A stretch of 64,000 bases of DNA from Doryteuthis pealeii (GCA_023376005.1 CM042181.1:23987808-24051807), one strand, 5' to 3'; shown: positions 21,784 through 34,009, counted from the first letter of the stretch. The notes: generated by a model not told the origin, from the sequence alone. Made by a program: numbers and translations.

Positions 21784-22482
21784 TCACATAGTGAGGTGAC
21801 GCACCGGTGCGCTGTTAATTGTCGCGTTCATGGATGAGATGACGGATTCGAGTATATCTGTCCATTCACAATTCCGATCTTCGCATAGCATGAAGAGAGC
21901 ATTCTTCATTGTACGGTGCTGTCGTTCGATGTTACCAGAACTCTGCGGCCGCCAGGGGCAGTGCAGTTCCTGTGTGATCGACATCAGCTCGCAAAATGTC
22001 TTATATATCTCTCCTGTGAAGTGGGTCCGCGATCGGAGGATACAATTCGTGGTATTTCCCGGTGGCGGAGGAAAAAACTGTATAGTCCCCGAGCAGCGTC
22101 GATGGCCCGGTCTCCCGCGCAAGGACGGCATGAGATGACGACTGAAACTGTCAAGTATGGTTAGGATGTAACGTTTTCCCTTCGAGATGGGCATTGTCAC
22201 GAAGTCGACGTAGATTATCGAAGGGCTTTTTTCCACGTTTGCAATGGCCGGCAGGCCAGTATCGGCGTTTGCCATAGTTTCCCTTCCGTTTGGCGCAGAC
22301 TTCACAAGATCCGACGTATGTTTCGATGTCGCGGTCCTTGAATTCCACCAATAGCTGGCTAAGTGGGCGCGCATACGGGTGACCCAGAGTGGTTGATACA
22401 GTCGTGGGCCTGATACAGGAATTTGTTGCGAAGACTGTATGGTACAACCAGCCTTGGAATGTGTACTGTCTCTAACCATCAA
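21784..22482 (-). pseudogene. Element B integrase, right arm
   Basis: Counterpart of 19990-20769. The zinc-finger region is split by indels near 22440 and 22380; CAKRKGN survives in a second frame (22151-22447). The core Asp position reads Thr (SRTHFTGE) because GGGACC on the left is GGACCC here. The C-terminal part is longer than on the left, and the frame extends to about 21540 through 21485-21787. Either arm alone looks inactive. Confidence 0.75.
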
Positions 22483-22863
22483 GACCGCGCTACCGGGCTC
22501 TAGGTAGAATTTATGTAAGTGTCTTTGGTACAGGGGTGTCCAATGGTCGTCGGGATCTATGCGAAATCCCTTGCTTAGATCGTTGTTTGGATGGCTCTAA
22601 TGATTTCTGAGAGTAATTTATCTGTTAATTGTTCCGCTGCTATGTTGAGGAGATCGCAATTCTTCTCGGTTGGGATGGTGGACGTAGAGTGGTATGCGAA
22701 AAATGCGTCCGCGATGCGTTTGTGGCATTTGGTGCCTTGTGATGTGTGGGTCTTGGCGATGAGTTGTAAGCCACTGATATCGCCCAGACACCATGACGGA
22801 TGTAAATATGGAGATCGGATCCCTTTATTTTGAATGTTTTCCCCGCCGGCGTAGGATCGGACG

Positions 22864-23985
22864 TCATTTTAACCCTTTTCTGTCCATGGCTTCTGCTGAG
22901 CATGTCGGCCCACACATTCGATTCTCCTCAACGAATTCCAGTACGAATTTATAGCAGGAAATCTCTTCTTGCCAACGACGTATCTTGGCATTGTGAATTC
23001 CCGCTGGTCCAGATAAGTCATGATCTGTGGTCGGTGAAAATGACAAAGGGGCGATTACGCAGGAAATAATCAAATTTGCGATCGCCCACTTTATTGCATA
23101 CGCCTCTCGTTCCGTTGTGGACCAGTTCTGTTCCGTAGTGTTGAAAGTGTGTGAGGCGACAGCTATAATTTTCTTCTTTCCATTCTCCGCCTCCTGCATT
23201 AGGATGGCACCACAGGCCACGTCGCTGGCATCGGTGGTAAGGGTGAACAGTTGGGAAAAGTCTGGAAATGAAGATGATCGTGGTTGAAGAGAGTCGTTTT
23301 TTATTTTTTGGAATGCCTTGTCGGCTTCCTCCGTCCATAAGAACGTCCTATTTGCTTTGTTTAGCTCGTGGATGGGACTCATAAGGTTGGAGAACGTGTC
23401 CGATCTTATCTGTTCGTATAGGCGAGTCTCCAGGAATTGTCTGATCCATACTAATCGACCTATAAGGCTTTGTAGCGCCTTTTTTGATGTTGGGGGTTGC
23501 ATTTCCCTAATGGCACGAACATATTCTGGGTCGGCCTTGAATCCCTCGCTGGTCACTATGCGCCCGAGGTATTTTGCCTCAGTGGCGAGGAAGGTGCATT
23601 TTTCGGGGTTGAGTTTGAGTCCGAATTTGCGCAGGGCAGTGAAGAGCTGCTCTAGTGCGAGTATGTACTCCTCGAATGTCTTAGCATGGACCAGATTGTC
23701 GTCGATATAGGAGGATATGTTTGAGCGAGATGAGACCGTCGCCAGGGCTTCTGCTATGCATCGGGAGAAGATTTGTCCGGCCGACGTGAGGCCAAAAGCT
23801 AGACGCGTGTATTGGTAACACTTGTCCTTCCATGTGAATGCTGTTTTGTAGCGATCGCGTTCATCGATTTGTATTTGCCAATACCCGCTGCGGAGATCGA
23901 GGGTGGCAAAGTATTTATTGCCTTCCCCGATCCTGTGGAACAGTTGGTCGATCCTTGGCATGGGGTATGGGTCGAGATCGATCAA
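22864..23985 (-). CDS. Element B reverse transcriptase-RNase H, longest intact frame, right arm
   Basis: 373 codons. RT: LDLRSGYWQIQ with catalytic Asp at residue 30, LAFGLTSAG at 62-70, YIDD at 93-96, FGLKLNPEKC at 121-130, YLGRIV at 139-144. RNase H: TTDASDVACGAIL from residue 250 (Asp 252), TTEREAYAI with the acidic block at 292-294. The order RT then RNase H, with YIDD, is typical of Ty3/Gypsy pol. The frame is cut off from the N-terminal RT part (23982-24329) by one missing A near 24033, which is present in the left arm, and degrades after residue ~305. Best-preserved coding segment in the window. Confidence 0.85.
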   Translation of the reverse strand: MIDLDPYPMPRIDQLFHRIGEGNKYFATLDLRSGYWQIQIDERDRYKTAFTWKDKCYQYTRLAFGLTSAGQIFSRCIAEALATVSSRSNISSYIDDNLVHAKTFEEYILALEQLFTALRKFGLKLNPEKCTFLATEAKYLGRIVTSEGFKADPEYVRAIREMQPPTSKKALQSLIGRLVWIRQFLETRLYEQIRSDTFSNLMSPIHELNKANRTFLWTEEADKAFQKIKNDSLQPRSSSFPDFSQLFTLTTDASDVACGAILMQEAENGKKKIIAVASHTFNTTEQNWSTTEREAYAIKWAIANLIISCVIAPLSFSPTTDHDLSGPAGIHNAKIRRWQEEISCYKFVLEFVEENRMCGPTCSAEAMDRKGLK

Positions 23986-24329
23986 TACCTTATTGAGAGT
24001 TCTTTTGAAGTTTGAAACGACTCGAATTGTTCCATTTTCTTACGCACGGCGAACACCGGACTGTTGAAACCCTTAGGATCGTGGCAAGGCTCAATTATTC
24101 CCACAGAGGCCATGTGGTTGATTTCGTCATCGACGTCGCCTTCAAGTGCCTGGGTTATAGATGTTGCCTTTGGCTGCGCGATTGACCATTTGTTGGTATC
24201 CGAACGGGCTTGACGAAGGTACCCTTGTCCCCGTTTTGCGTACCGAGGACGTCGCTGTAACGAAGAAGTAGGTTCGTTACGCCTTCTAGTTCGTCGCGGT
24301 TCGGGTGGTTTGGAGTGATAGCCCTGCAT
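23982..24329 (-). pseudogene. Element B N-terminal RT segment, right arm
   Basis: 115-codon frame with ALEGDVDDEINHMASVG, IIEPCHDPKGFNSPVFAVR and then a frameshifted end. It is the finger subdomain of the RT at 22864-23985, separated by a one-base deletion in an A run near 24033. Confidence 0.8.
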
Positions 24330-24473
24330 TTCGTTTTAGCCAGTGCAACTTTTCTTCCAGTGCCTGGTAGATGGGCACTGGCGTTGCGGTCAGCCGACTT
24401 TCACTGCTGTTAAGGGTTTGAGCCCCATATACAGGGTTGTTGTTGAGTGAGCCGACGTGGTCATGTGCTCGTA

Positions 24474-24860
24474 TTAGCGGGCTGTGTGTGTCACTAGACC
24501 CGACGCCGTGGTTCGTTTGAACTCGACAGTTGCGTCCTGGTTGTTGATTGTGTACGAGTTGAGTGTGTTGTGACCAAGGATATTTTGACCGATCAGAATC
24601 GGTGTAGACTGGGCCGTTACCAACACGTTGATTTCACCGAAGATGGGGGAGTCATGGTTGCCGATGGCGATGTCACAGTTTAGTTCTCCAATGGCAGTAA
24701 TGCTACCGTTGATCCCTTTTACGTGAACGTTGGAACGAGTCATGTGTTTCTTAGCCTCCTTGGGCAGTTGAGAGATTGGTACAATGCAGGTGGAGCATCC
24801 AGAGTCCAACATTGCTGCACCGGAAAATGCGGTGCCTTCGACGATGAAGGTAGAGTTTAT
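24474..24860 (-). pseudogene. Element B aspartic protease, right arm
   Basis: Counterpart of 17612-17970. DSG is preserved near 24803-24811. The frame from 24812 stops at 24474 because of a single-base difference near 24480, where the left arm reads on. Confidence 0.8.
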
Positions 24861-24989
24861 GAGAGGTGATCTCTGCCCGGAAGGTTTCTGGAGGTTGTAT
24901 ATGTGATGGCGAGTGGGGAGAACCGAGACTGGGCCATCACATCGTCTGGTTCGTACCGAAAATCCTGTACTTCCGTGTTTATAGATGGT

Positions 24990-25704
24990 GTGTCCCTATC
25001 CGTTTCTGCGACATGGGCATGGGTGAGAGGCGGATGACGATATGGGCAATTTTGGCCGTGGAAGCAAGCGCGGCCCATGGTGTAGTTCCAGCTTATGCCG
25101 GGTTCTAGGTTGCGGTCCCGGCCTCCGGTGTCCGGTAGTTGTTGCGTTTGTGTGATGTAGTAGCATTCGTCTGTTGTGAGCGCGGTGGTTGGTCACTTGT
25201 TCGTGGTGGTTGTTTGAGTTTGGTGGACGTGTTTCCCCGACTCCATCGCTGTGGTCTATGCGTGTAGTATGTGTTGTCATGCGATGTCGTGTCGTCAGTC
25301 TTTATGCCCCGATCGATGTATTGTTGGGCTTCACACGCTATACCGCTCGCTGTGTAATGGTTGTCCATTGTTCTGACGAGGTGAGGGTATAGGTTTGGAT
25401 TCCACGTTTTGACCTTCTCGCTCATCAACATTGCCCCCATCACCGAGAAAAGTGTATCGACAGTTAGATCAGAGTTGTTGTCCTTCCTGTGTTTATTTTT
25501 TTATGTGTACAGCGGCCTCTCTGATTGTGTTTTCGAGTCGGCCAGCGAAATCTGTCAGCTTTTCACCGTCTCGTCGTTGTAGATCCCATGCGCGACTAAG
25601 GTGTTGGAAGTTTGTCATCTGGCTGCCATTAGGTCGTGGAGATATTTTCTCTGGTCTTTGATAAAGTCGATAATTTCCGAGCGAGTTAATCTTGTATAGT
25701 CCAT
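24990..25704 (-). pseudogene. Element B gag, right arm
   Basis: Counterpart of 16767-17560 starting at the ATG ending at 25704. The opening 75 codons are in one frame except for a shift near 25500; the middle section is open from 25443 to 25105. The CCCH-like CFHGQNCPYRH lies at about 25042-25074. Breaks are not all at the same bases as in the left arm. Confidence 0.65.
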
Positions 25705-25732
25705 ATTCTCCCTGCAACACGCCTGACACCAG

Positions 25733-26535
25733 TGTTATATCTTAGGATATCCGTAAAAGCGTATGGTTGCAAGGAAGAATAATGGACAAGATGAATTGGA
25801 TAAAATCGTTTATTTAAATAACGAGTGTGAAAACGTTGTTGTTGTCGCTGTAGACAATTGTAGTAGTTCTCTGGAGTGGCCGAGGGGTCGTAAGTCAGGA
25901 ATGGCCGTGGGGTCGGTGAGGTGTAGGTATCGTATGATAATACGTCAGTTCTCTCTTGCCTGGTGCAAGGCGTGAGGTAGTAGAAGTTGAGTTGATACGG
26001 TCACTTGGTGCGGGAAATAAGTCAGGAATATCTCAGTGAGTTGTAGTGGGTAGCGCTGTAGTGGTCAAGGGTAAGGATGTCGCCCGGCTACGGTGAGGTG
26101 TTGAAGTAAGGCTGAGTGTCCGGGTGGGTGAGGGCGTGCGTGGTGGGTGCGTATCAGTTCCTTGATCCTCTCGTCTGGTGATATTCTCGGCGTGCAGGCC
26201 GTCCGTCAACTGCCGATTCTCAAAATACCCGAGCTTATATGCTGGTAGATGGGCTCCAGAATGCTTTTGGGTTTTTTAGCGGGAGAGTTTTTTATTGGCT
26301 GAAAATCCAGATTCCTTACAATATTATTTTTTGTTGTTTTGGGATTCCTTTCAAGCGTAACTCAATCCGAGCCTATGCGCAGAACTGCGTCGAATTGGTC
26401 ACTTCGTGATAGGGTACCATTGAGTTCACTTCCGCTTGTTGCCTCCGACTTGAGTTTTGATGTTTTATGCTAGCGAGGTGTATTTTGTGAGTAAGCATTG
26501 TGAATCATAAGAGATATCTTCTCTCTGATATAACA
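25733..26535 (-). repeat. Element B 5' LTR, right arm
   Basis: 803 bp on the minus strand with the same 9-bp inverted ends and internal signals. It differs from the left copy by a few single-base indels. Confidence 0.9.
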
Positions 26536-26863
26536 TTACTTAAGCGCTGATTCTTTCTCAGTCTACTCGCAACAACCGACGACGGACCTTTGTTGTGTTT
26601 TTTAATCGTGCCCCAATTTGTGACCTGTAGAGGGGTTAGGGTTTAAGGCTTATCCCTTTCCAAACCTTTTGCAGGTCAGGAAAGATTTTTTATTCCTCCT
26701 GCTTAGTAGCAGTCTTTTTCTTTTTCTCTTCTTTCCTTTACTTTTGTCAAGTGTGTCCCTATTCTGGACCAGTTTACTTTTTTACGGGCTTTTTGGGGGG
26801 CTATTTTAACTTCTGCCCCTATTGGACAGTATTTCTTATTTGCATCTATTCACAGGAATGGAA

Positions 26864-27647
26864 ATTTTCGACTGCACTCCCTATGCAGACGAAGAAGACA
26901 TCCAGCTGGACATTACCAAGGAGGGAGAGGGTGCGATTGAAGTTCTCACCACGGAATCCGACAAGATAACACCCGGCCCTGAAGAAACCAACCCGGTTCC
27001 AGCTGAAAATGAATCCGCATTAAATGGGGTCACGACCGTCCCAGAAGGGGCCAACCCTGTTTCAGCAGAGAAGTGATCCGAGAAGGAATCTGTAATGAAC
27101 GAAATCACGTTCGACCCAGCCTACCCTGACCCACCAAAGATCGATAAGGAGACATCGACCAAAAAATAGGGTACCAGTGCCAGCCCATATCAGGTGGAGG
27201 TAATACCCGTAACACCGGAAAAAAACAAGCTCCTCATAAGGAAAAAGGAGAAGGAAGGGGAAAAGGGCCTTATAGCAGAACCAGCAATGCCTGGAACTTC
27301 TAAAGACATTCCAGAATTTTCGGAAACCTTGCGGGTGCTATTCCCCCCAATAAACAAAAAAGCACCACCAAAAGCCCCTGAGACGGCCAAAAAGACTAAC
27401 TGGAGACCGCCTCAGGAAGACAAATTCCAGGAGCAGGATACAGAGCTCCACAGGGCCAATTGGGCCAACAAATATAACGGTCTGTTGGAGGGAAACGATA
27501 TTAAACCCGACAGTTGGAACTGGAGCCGCGGATCTTGTCCTTCATCCACACGGAGACGGTCTCGAGGAAATTAATCGGCCTCACCAAAGAAAAAATATTG
27601 GACGTCCTACTGGCCAATAAAATTCTTGAATGAAAAAAAAAAAAAAA
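26864..27647 (+). pseudogene. Unrecognised acidic ORF ending in stop codon plus poly(A), right arm
   Basis: An ATG at 26864 opens MEIFDCTPYADEEDIQLDI..., an acidic segment with two NPV-x-AE repeats, closing at 27076. A second frame, 27194-27574 (Lys/Glu/Pro-rich), follows. A third reading frame ends in LLANKILE with its TGA at 27631-27633, immediately followed by 15 A. An AATAAA lies inside the last codons (27617-27622). Stop codon fused to poly(A) suggests a retroposed transcript polyadenylated inside its reading frame. A splice-acceptor-like CTATTCACAG lies just before the ATG. Element B's LTR lies about 330 bp upstream, on the opposite strand. No domain recognised. Confidence 0.5.
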
Positions 27648-28025
27648 TAGAGGGGAAAAAATAAATATTCGACTTGTTGAAAAGGGGAGGGCAACAATGT
27701 CGTCGCCGTCAAAAAATCTTTGTTATTAGTGTTATGTTAAATCTTTGTTATTAGTGCCCATGGAACGAGCAACAAAGAAGGATTTGGAAATCAGAGTAAT
27801 AATCAATACCATACAAATTACAGCATTGTTAAAATCAGCTAGAATCCTCACATGAGTGCTGGGGGTCTGGGGAGACTTGTCACTCAGTCTTCAGTGAAAG
27901 CCAAAAATAAGTAAATGAAGGAAAGCAAAATAAAGAAAAAAGAAAGAATATGAGACTGAGAAAGTGTGAAATAAAATAGGCATAAAGAAAAAAGTGGGTG
28001 ACACAAAGGGAAACGAAGAGAAAAG

Positions 28026-28026
<1 letters not shown>

Positions 28027-28059
<33 letters not shown>

Positions 28060-28060
28060 C
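28027..28060 (+). repeat. (GAAA)n microsatellite, right arm
   Basis: Counterpart of 14398-14443. The surrounding 27660-28550 is non-coding and purine-rich to AT-rich. Confidence 0.9.
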
Positions 28061-28549
28061 GAACGATAAAATATAGATAAAAACAGAAAACAGAGAAAAA
28101 GGGAAGAAAAACACAACTAAAATAATAAGTGAAGGAAAGTAGGAAAAAAAGAAAAGGAAGAACAGACGAAAATAAATGAATAGTAGGCTACGGGCCCAAA
28201 GGCTCTAGTTTTTTTTTAATTTAATTTGTAATTTTGATGGTGGGGGAAAAAAAGCGGCCAAATGAATGCCTATAGACTCCTGAATATCATACTATTTTTT
28301 TTATGCGTAAATGTTGCACATATTAAAGTTTTCCGTGGGTACCACCAATTTTCCCCGTGAAATTTACCCCCCCTACTATATTTAACATAATAAAACTTGC
28401 ATAAAGGTTAATATTATCTTAAAATTTTTTTATTCACTCGAAAGAAGAAGCATTAAACAAACTCCTAATGATTTTTAAAAAATTTTCGGCTTACAAAAAT
28501 AATGCAAATTATAAACGAAAAACAATGTTTACATTTTTTCACCGTTAAA

Positions 28550-28785
28550 TCAATTGAAATTTAACGTAGCCAAAAACTAGTTAAAATTAAAATACACATA
28601 AAACATTTATTTTCTGGTGTGTTTACCTTATACACTTCTTCGCTTGAGACAAACATAAATCAATTGAAATTTAACGTAGCCAAAAACAAGTTATAACTAA
28701 GGTTTTAAAAAAATTAAAATACACATAAAACATTTATTTTCTGGTGTGTTTACATTATACACTTCTTCGCTTGAAGCAGACATGT
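28550..28785 (-). repeat. Two-copy tandem duplication, right arm
   Basis: Reverse complement of 13691-13925 with the same two unequal units, so the duplication predates the palindrome or is shared by both haplotypes. Confidence 0.85.
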
Positions 28786-30111
28786 TGAGTGATAACTCAT
28801 GCTACGGTGATCGTGATTGGTTAATTTATCAGCAGTCAATAAAAGATGTATTCTGATTGGCTACTTCGTTGTACGCAGCTAACTAAAATTTTAGCATTTA
28901 ATTTGTGTAATAAAATATATATTATTAACTAACATGAAAAAACGTAAAGTCAAAAAAGTTACAGAATGTTTCTCATGATTTTATACATATTTCTGCAAAA
29001 AATAATGCCCACCGCTTTTATTAAAAGTTAAAAGTCATCTTTTTCGCCTTGGGAAACCGACCTAAACAAAGAAAAAAAAAACGAAATGAAAGACGGGAAA
29101 ATAAAATAACAGTAAAAAGGCAAAAATCAAAATGGTAACAAAAGAGCAACAAAAGTCTTGAAAGAGAAAAGTAATTAATTTCTATTCAATTGAAATAAGA
29201 AATTTAACCTAAGAAATTCTATCAGGATTGTCTTTCCCCTTTTTAAAGAAGCGAACTTACTAATGTGCCATGAACAAAAAGAAGTTCAAGTAAATCGGTT
29301 TGTGGTCAAAAAGCAAAGAATATTGGATTGGTTAACGATCAACGAAGCAACAATTATACAATAAAAAATAAAACACATTCCATGTGATAAAACGGAAAAA
29401 GTCTGTCATCTTTTATTTTTACCGACGAGACATATTCTTATAAATTTCCCTTATAAATTTGGAAACGATTATTATTTTTGATAAATAAATTAGTCAAAAG
29501 GGAAGCTATAGAAAACACACACACACACATATATATATAACATGAGGTCGATCTGAAAGTTTCTTCAAATGATGTTCACAGAATCTAAAAGAAAATAAGA
29601 TAGTATTCATCTGGACATTGGCAAAGTTACAGAATTGACTAAATTAAATTCTTTTCAAAGTTTATCGCTGAAAGATCAGACAGAATTTTGATTATAACCA
29701 CTAAATCAAAATTGGTACGATACATAATCGAACGTCTGTGTTCGTGATTAAGCAAACTTCGTAAATAACAGGTCGGACACATAGTTTTAGCTGATTTTGT
29801 TTTATCTGTAAATTATATTGTATATCATTTAATGTATATGTTTAATATAGATTAATAATTTGCAAATCCTGCAATTATTTTCACCTCGTTTATATGCAGG
29901 AGATATTTTCATAACTTGCTATTTAATTACTGGTGTTTTATCTGTTTTATTTAACTTTCCATATCTCGATAGTAATGTATTATCTTATTACTATATTTTT
30001 AGCTTGAAAAGATTGTTATCTACTTTTCAATCTTAAATTTTGTGGCCTATGTATATTCTTTCATCATTATCATTCTTTTTGATATTACATTATCTGTAAG
30101 ACAATTTTTAT

Positions 30112-30508
30112 TCACATAACACTTGCAATTGGCCCTAACATTGCGGATTGAGGCATCCATTCCAGGCCAATACATCGACTCATTAGCATTTGCTTTCATG
30201 CCAACCACACCCTGGTGTGCAGAATGTAGACAGTGCAGAACTTTTTTCCGTTCAGTTCTGGGGATGAAAATCCTTCGATCCAACAATACCAGGCCACTGT
30301 CAGTGCTGAGACGGTGCCTCACCTCCCAATATTCGCGGATCTCAGGTGCGGTAAGGTTACGTGTCCTTGGGAAGCCTTGCTGAATGATACTGATCAATTT
30401 TTTATATTGTGGATCAGCACCACCTGCTGCACGGATTAGATCTAGTGACGTGATGACAGTATTTTTGCTACCTGCAAATGTTGCCATCAAGACTGTTGAT
30501 TCAACCAT
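30112..30508 (-). pseudogene. Element C integrase N-terminal part, truncated, right arm
   Basis: Counterpart of 11934-12330, truncated at the same place. No LTR is visible on either side of element C. Confidence 0.75.
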
Positions 30509-30680
30509 ATCCCTTATGTCGTCACTCTAGAATTTCTGACTGGAAGGGCTCAGATGGAAATATACCGAGGAGTGTCTGCAACATGGCCACTGGATGGCGG
30601 GAAATTGCGTCAGAGCCTCTGTGCCACTTTCCGGGGCAGTGTTGGATGGTGAATCGATATCTTAGGTTCTTTTCCTTCAG

Positions 30681-31003
30681 TCAAAATAACCGGAGATTTT
30701 GGATCTTGCTCAGACCTCGATCGCCAAACAACCCCTTCAGTGGTTCATGATCCGTGACCACTATGATACTTGGGCATCCCATAACAAACATCCGGCATTT
30801 CTCCAGTGCCCATGCTATTGCTGCTGCTTTACCTTCTATCGGGGTATATCTGCGCTCAGCATCTGTACAAAATCTGCTGCCGGCAAATATCAGGTGCCAA
30901 CCGTCGGGACAGCAGATTGTGGCTTTTTCGGTGGTGCATTGACAATGCTTTTGTAGCAGTAGGAACCCCATCTTCTTTGCTCCAATCAGGGGCGAGGCAA
31001 GTC
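30681..31003 (-). pseudogene. Element C RNase H, right arm
   Basis: Counterpart of 11440-11762 with identical key blocks and the same terminal stop. Confidence 0.75.
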
Positions 31004-31179
31004 ACTCGGTCCTTGTCAAATCTAGCCACGCCTTTCTTGACTAGGTCAACTATAACTTGCTTGGCGTCTTGAAAAGCGTTCTCAAGACTTAGGTTCCAAG
31101 CAAATTGGGAGTCTTTTTTGACAAGGTCTCGAAAAGGCAGCATGACTGAGCCTAATGAGTATGCCCAGGCTACCTGGTT

Positions 31180-32097
31180 GACGAGTCCAAACCATGATCT
31201 GGCGTCTGTGATTGTCCTTGGGACTGGAAAGTTGAGTATCACCTCTAGCATGGATTCTGAAGGGATCACTCCAGGAGTTATCTGGAGGCCTCCAAACTGT
31301 ACCACATCCTGACAGAACTTGAATATGTTAGTGTTGAGCATGATTCCATTCCTCGCACATTGGATCAGGAAATCAAAGGTGTGATAAAAGGCTTCTTTGA
31401 TGCTAGAGTCATATAGTAGGGCGTCGTCTACAATTTTCACCTTGCCTGGGATATCTTTGATTACCTCGTCGTATCTGCGAGTGTAAGTATCTCCAGATGC
31501 AAGATAACCTTGAGGCATCCTGAGATACATGAATCTCCCCCACTCCGTTATGAAGGTGGTCAATGGTTGGGACTCCTTGTCTAAGGGGATCGAGTGGTAC
31601 CCGTCAACAGCATCTAGGACTGTTTCTTTGTTTTAGGTGGCACTTGCAGTGCCAACTGGAATGGTGACCCAATGTGATGGGTTTCCAGTTTGCATTGAGA
31701 ATTTAGGTGCTGGTAATCTACAGTTCGCCGTGGACTACCATTCTTTTTGGCAGTTATGACCATTGTGCTGCACCAATCAGTAGGCATGCCCACGGATACC
31801 GGAGCTATGATACCTCTTTCCACATCTTTCCAAAGGGCTTGTCTTAATGGTTCTTTGAAGTAAAAAGGCACAGGGATGGGGTTGTGTCTGGCTTTAGGGA
31901 CTGCTCCCTCTTTGAGGTGGATATGGGCAACAGGGCCAGACATAGCTGGGAATATCCCATCTTTTTTAAATGCTGCTTTGGAAAACTTTTCCATGAGCCA
32001 ATTCTTAAGCCTGCAAATGTTTTCCTCTATTGCAGGAAAGGGTGGTTTTGGGGGACGACTTGGCAGTTGATCCTCACACTCATTAGGTTTGGGGCCA
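31180..32097 (-). pseudogene. Element C reverse transcriptase, right arm
   Basis: Counterpart of 10346-11272. The break after the LALQVPPKTKK segment (near 31614) is shared with the left arm, but the break near 11265 is absent here: the frame from 31563 runs 235 codons through RT into the RNase H region, ending at 30856. VDD is at residues 45-47 of that frame. Confidence 0.8.
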
Positions 32098-32400
32098 AAA
32101 TCTTTATGTTGTTTGTCGGCTAAAGGGTTGGGAAAATCTTTGTGCAATATTCCCACATCAATGCATGCAGCCTTGCTGAAATAAAGGCGCTGGATATTTC
32201 CGCATATGTAGAGGGCTTGTTTGGTTGATTTTCCTCTAACAACAAATTCAACAGGCAGCCAACATAAGGGTGAAACCTCCACTGCCCTAATGATCTTTCT
32301 TGGTGGAACAAGGTTGTCCTTTGTAAGCCCCATGTCCAGTAAATGTTTTGGTCCCCCAAGTCAGATAGTGGCACCACTGTCAGGGAAAATTCTTAGTGTA
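32098..32400 (-). pseudogene. Element C aspartic protease, right arm
   Basis: Counterpart of 10030-10345 with the same DSGAT plus in-frame TGA (about 32360-32381). The following frame from 32333 is longer here and runs into the reverse transcriptase. Confidence 0.65.
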
Positions 32401-32659
32401 GTACTACAGTTACTGGAGGTGTTTATAGCCCGTCTGGGATCCGGATTTGGTGATAATGGGATTACGGATGCATTTATTTCCGTTAATTGGTCATCATTTC
32501 TGGATGTGAATGTGCCCGTTGTTTGGTCAAATTTGATGTGGGCTATGAGAATATCCATGGGAGCCTCATCACATTCGAAGCTTTTTACTACTGCTTGATG
32601 TTCCTTCTTTCTACGGACACTGTTGAAAAATGGTTTGGTTTTCTATAGGTGTTACATAT

Positions 32660-32887
32660 TTAACCCCATGCTGGACACATTAAATGGCGGGCACCTTTTT
32701 CCAGAGTGCCGTGTTGGTGGCTACCACAACCCATGCAAGCTTGACGAGGGGTTTGTTCAGCAATGCTGTTTTTGCGTATAGTAGAGGTGCTAGTAGGATT
32801 ATTACCCTTATTGGTCTGTGCTGCACTGTTCTTCTGTCTGCGATATGTTGACATCCGAACAGTAGCTATGTCTGTGGTATCAGACAT
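32660..32887 (-). pseudogene. Element C gag zinc-knuckle region, right arm
   Basis: Counterpart of 9565-9838. The frame ends earlier, just after CPAWG, because of a small difference between the arms. Confidence 0.65.
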
Positions 32888-33345
32888 TGCAGTTTGGTCC
32901 CGTAGTGCTGATTCAAATGCTTCAGCATGACAGATGTTCTGCTCAAGCGACTTCAGTACCCCGGCATTTGCTAGTAGATCAGTCTGGAGTGCGTCGTTTG
33001 CTATCCTTCTGATGAGTTGGTCTTTGATGTGCGTGTCGGAAGGTCATTCTCACACCGGGGACAGGAGAAGTTGCAGTCTATGGCTGTAGCCCTAAGGCGA
33101 ACAAGGTATTGTTGAATTGGTTCATCTTCATACTGTGACATCGATGCAAATGTAATCCGATAGACAATGGGATTTGATCTTTGGGTCAGTAATTTTTCTA
33201 ACATTTCTAAAAGCCTGTCTGGGTCAGTGGTGAGGAATTTAGGGTGGGTGTTAATGATTGCGTTTTGGACAAATTCATCATTTACTCTTCTGGAACCCCA
33301 CTCCTCACTGAGAGATTTCTTGGAAGCACTGAATCGGACCTTCAT
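32888..33345 (-). pseudogene. Element C gag, right arm
   Basis: Counterpart of 9107-9563 on the opposite strand with the same frame break, so the lesion is ancestral to both arms. Next in the element comes the zinc-knuckle region at 32660-32887. Confidence 0.65.
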
Positions 33346-34009
33346 AGAAGCTATAGCCACAACTGCACCTTTGGTTAACATGGTTACATCTACAACCAGA
33401 TCAACAATAATCAGCCCAGTTGCAACAACTGCACCATTAGCATTTAATCTTTCATGCATTGAAATCATTATCAGTACTAATAACAACACCTAAGACATTT
33501 ACAATTAGGTCAGTGGCACCCAAAGTACCAGTGTCCTCTACAGCGGCGACTATTAGTACTAGTACAGTTGCCTCCTAGCAACGATTACTACAACCAGTAC
33601 CATCACACCGACAGAAATGCTGGTCGCTGGCCATAATGTTCATACTATGAATTTAGTGGCGTCCAAAGTACCAGAGTTACCTACTAGTAACAACAGTACT
33701 AGCCTGATTACCCCTAGTAAGAACTACTACTACCATGCCAACAGCAATACTGGATGCCTGCAATAAGGATCATATAGAATCGATGCAGAGTCAACAGATC
33801 CAGGTGATTTCTACATATGGTTACAGTGACTGTTCTTTCTATTAGCATAATATTAGGGGCGTATTTATATTTGGCGGAGAGTGTCATGTTATACAACAAA
33901 TTAAGATCACTTTTATAACTTCGGATGGGCAAAAATATATGGTTTCTAAAGACCACTATGATCAATTCTGTTCCCCCTTCGGTGAAACGAAAACATCGAG
34001 AAAATAATT

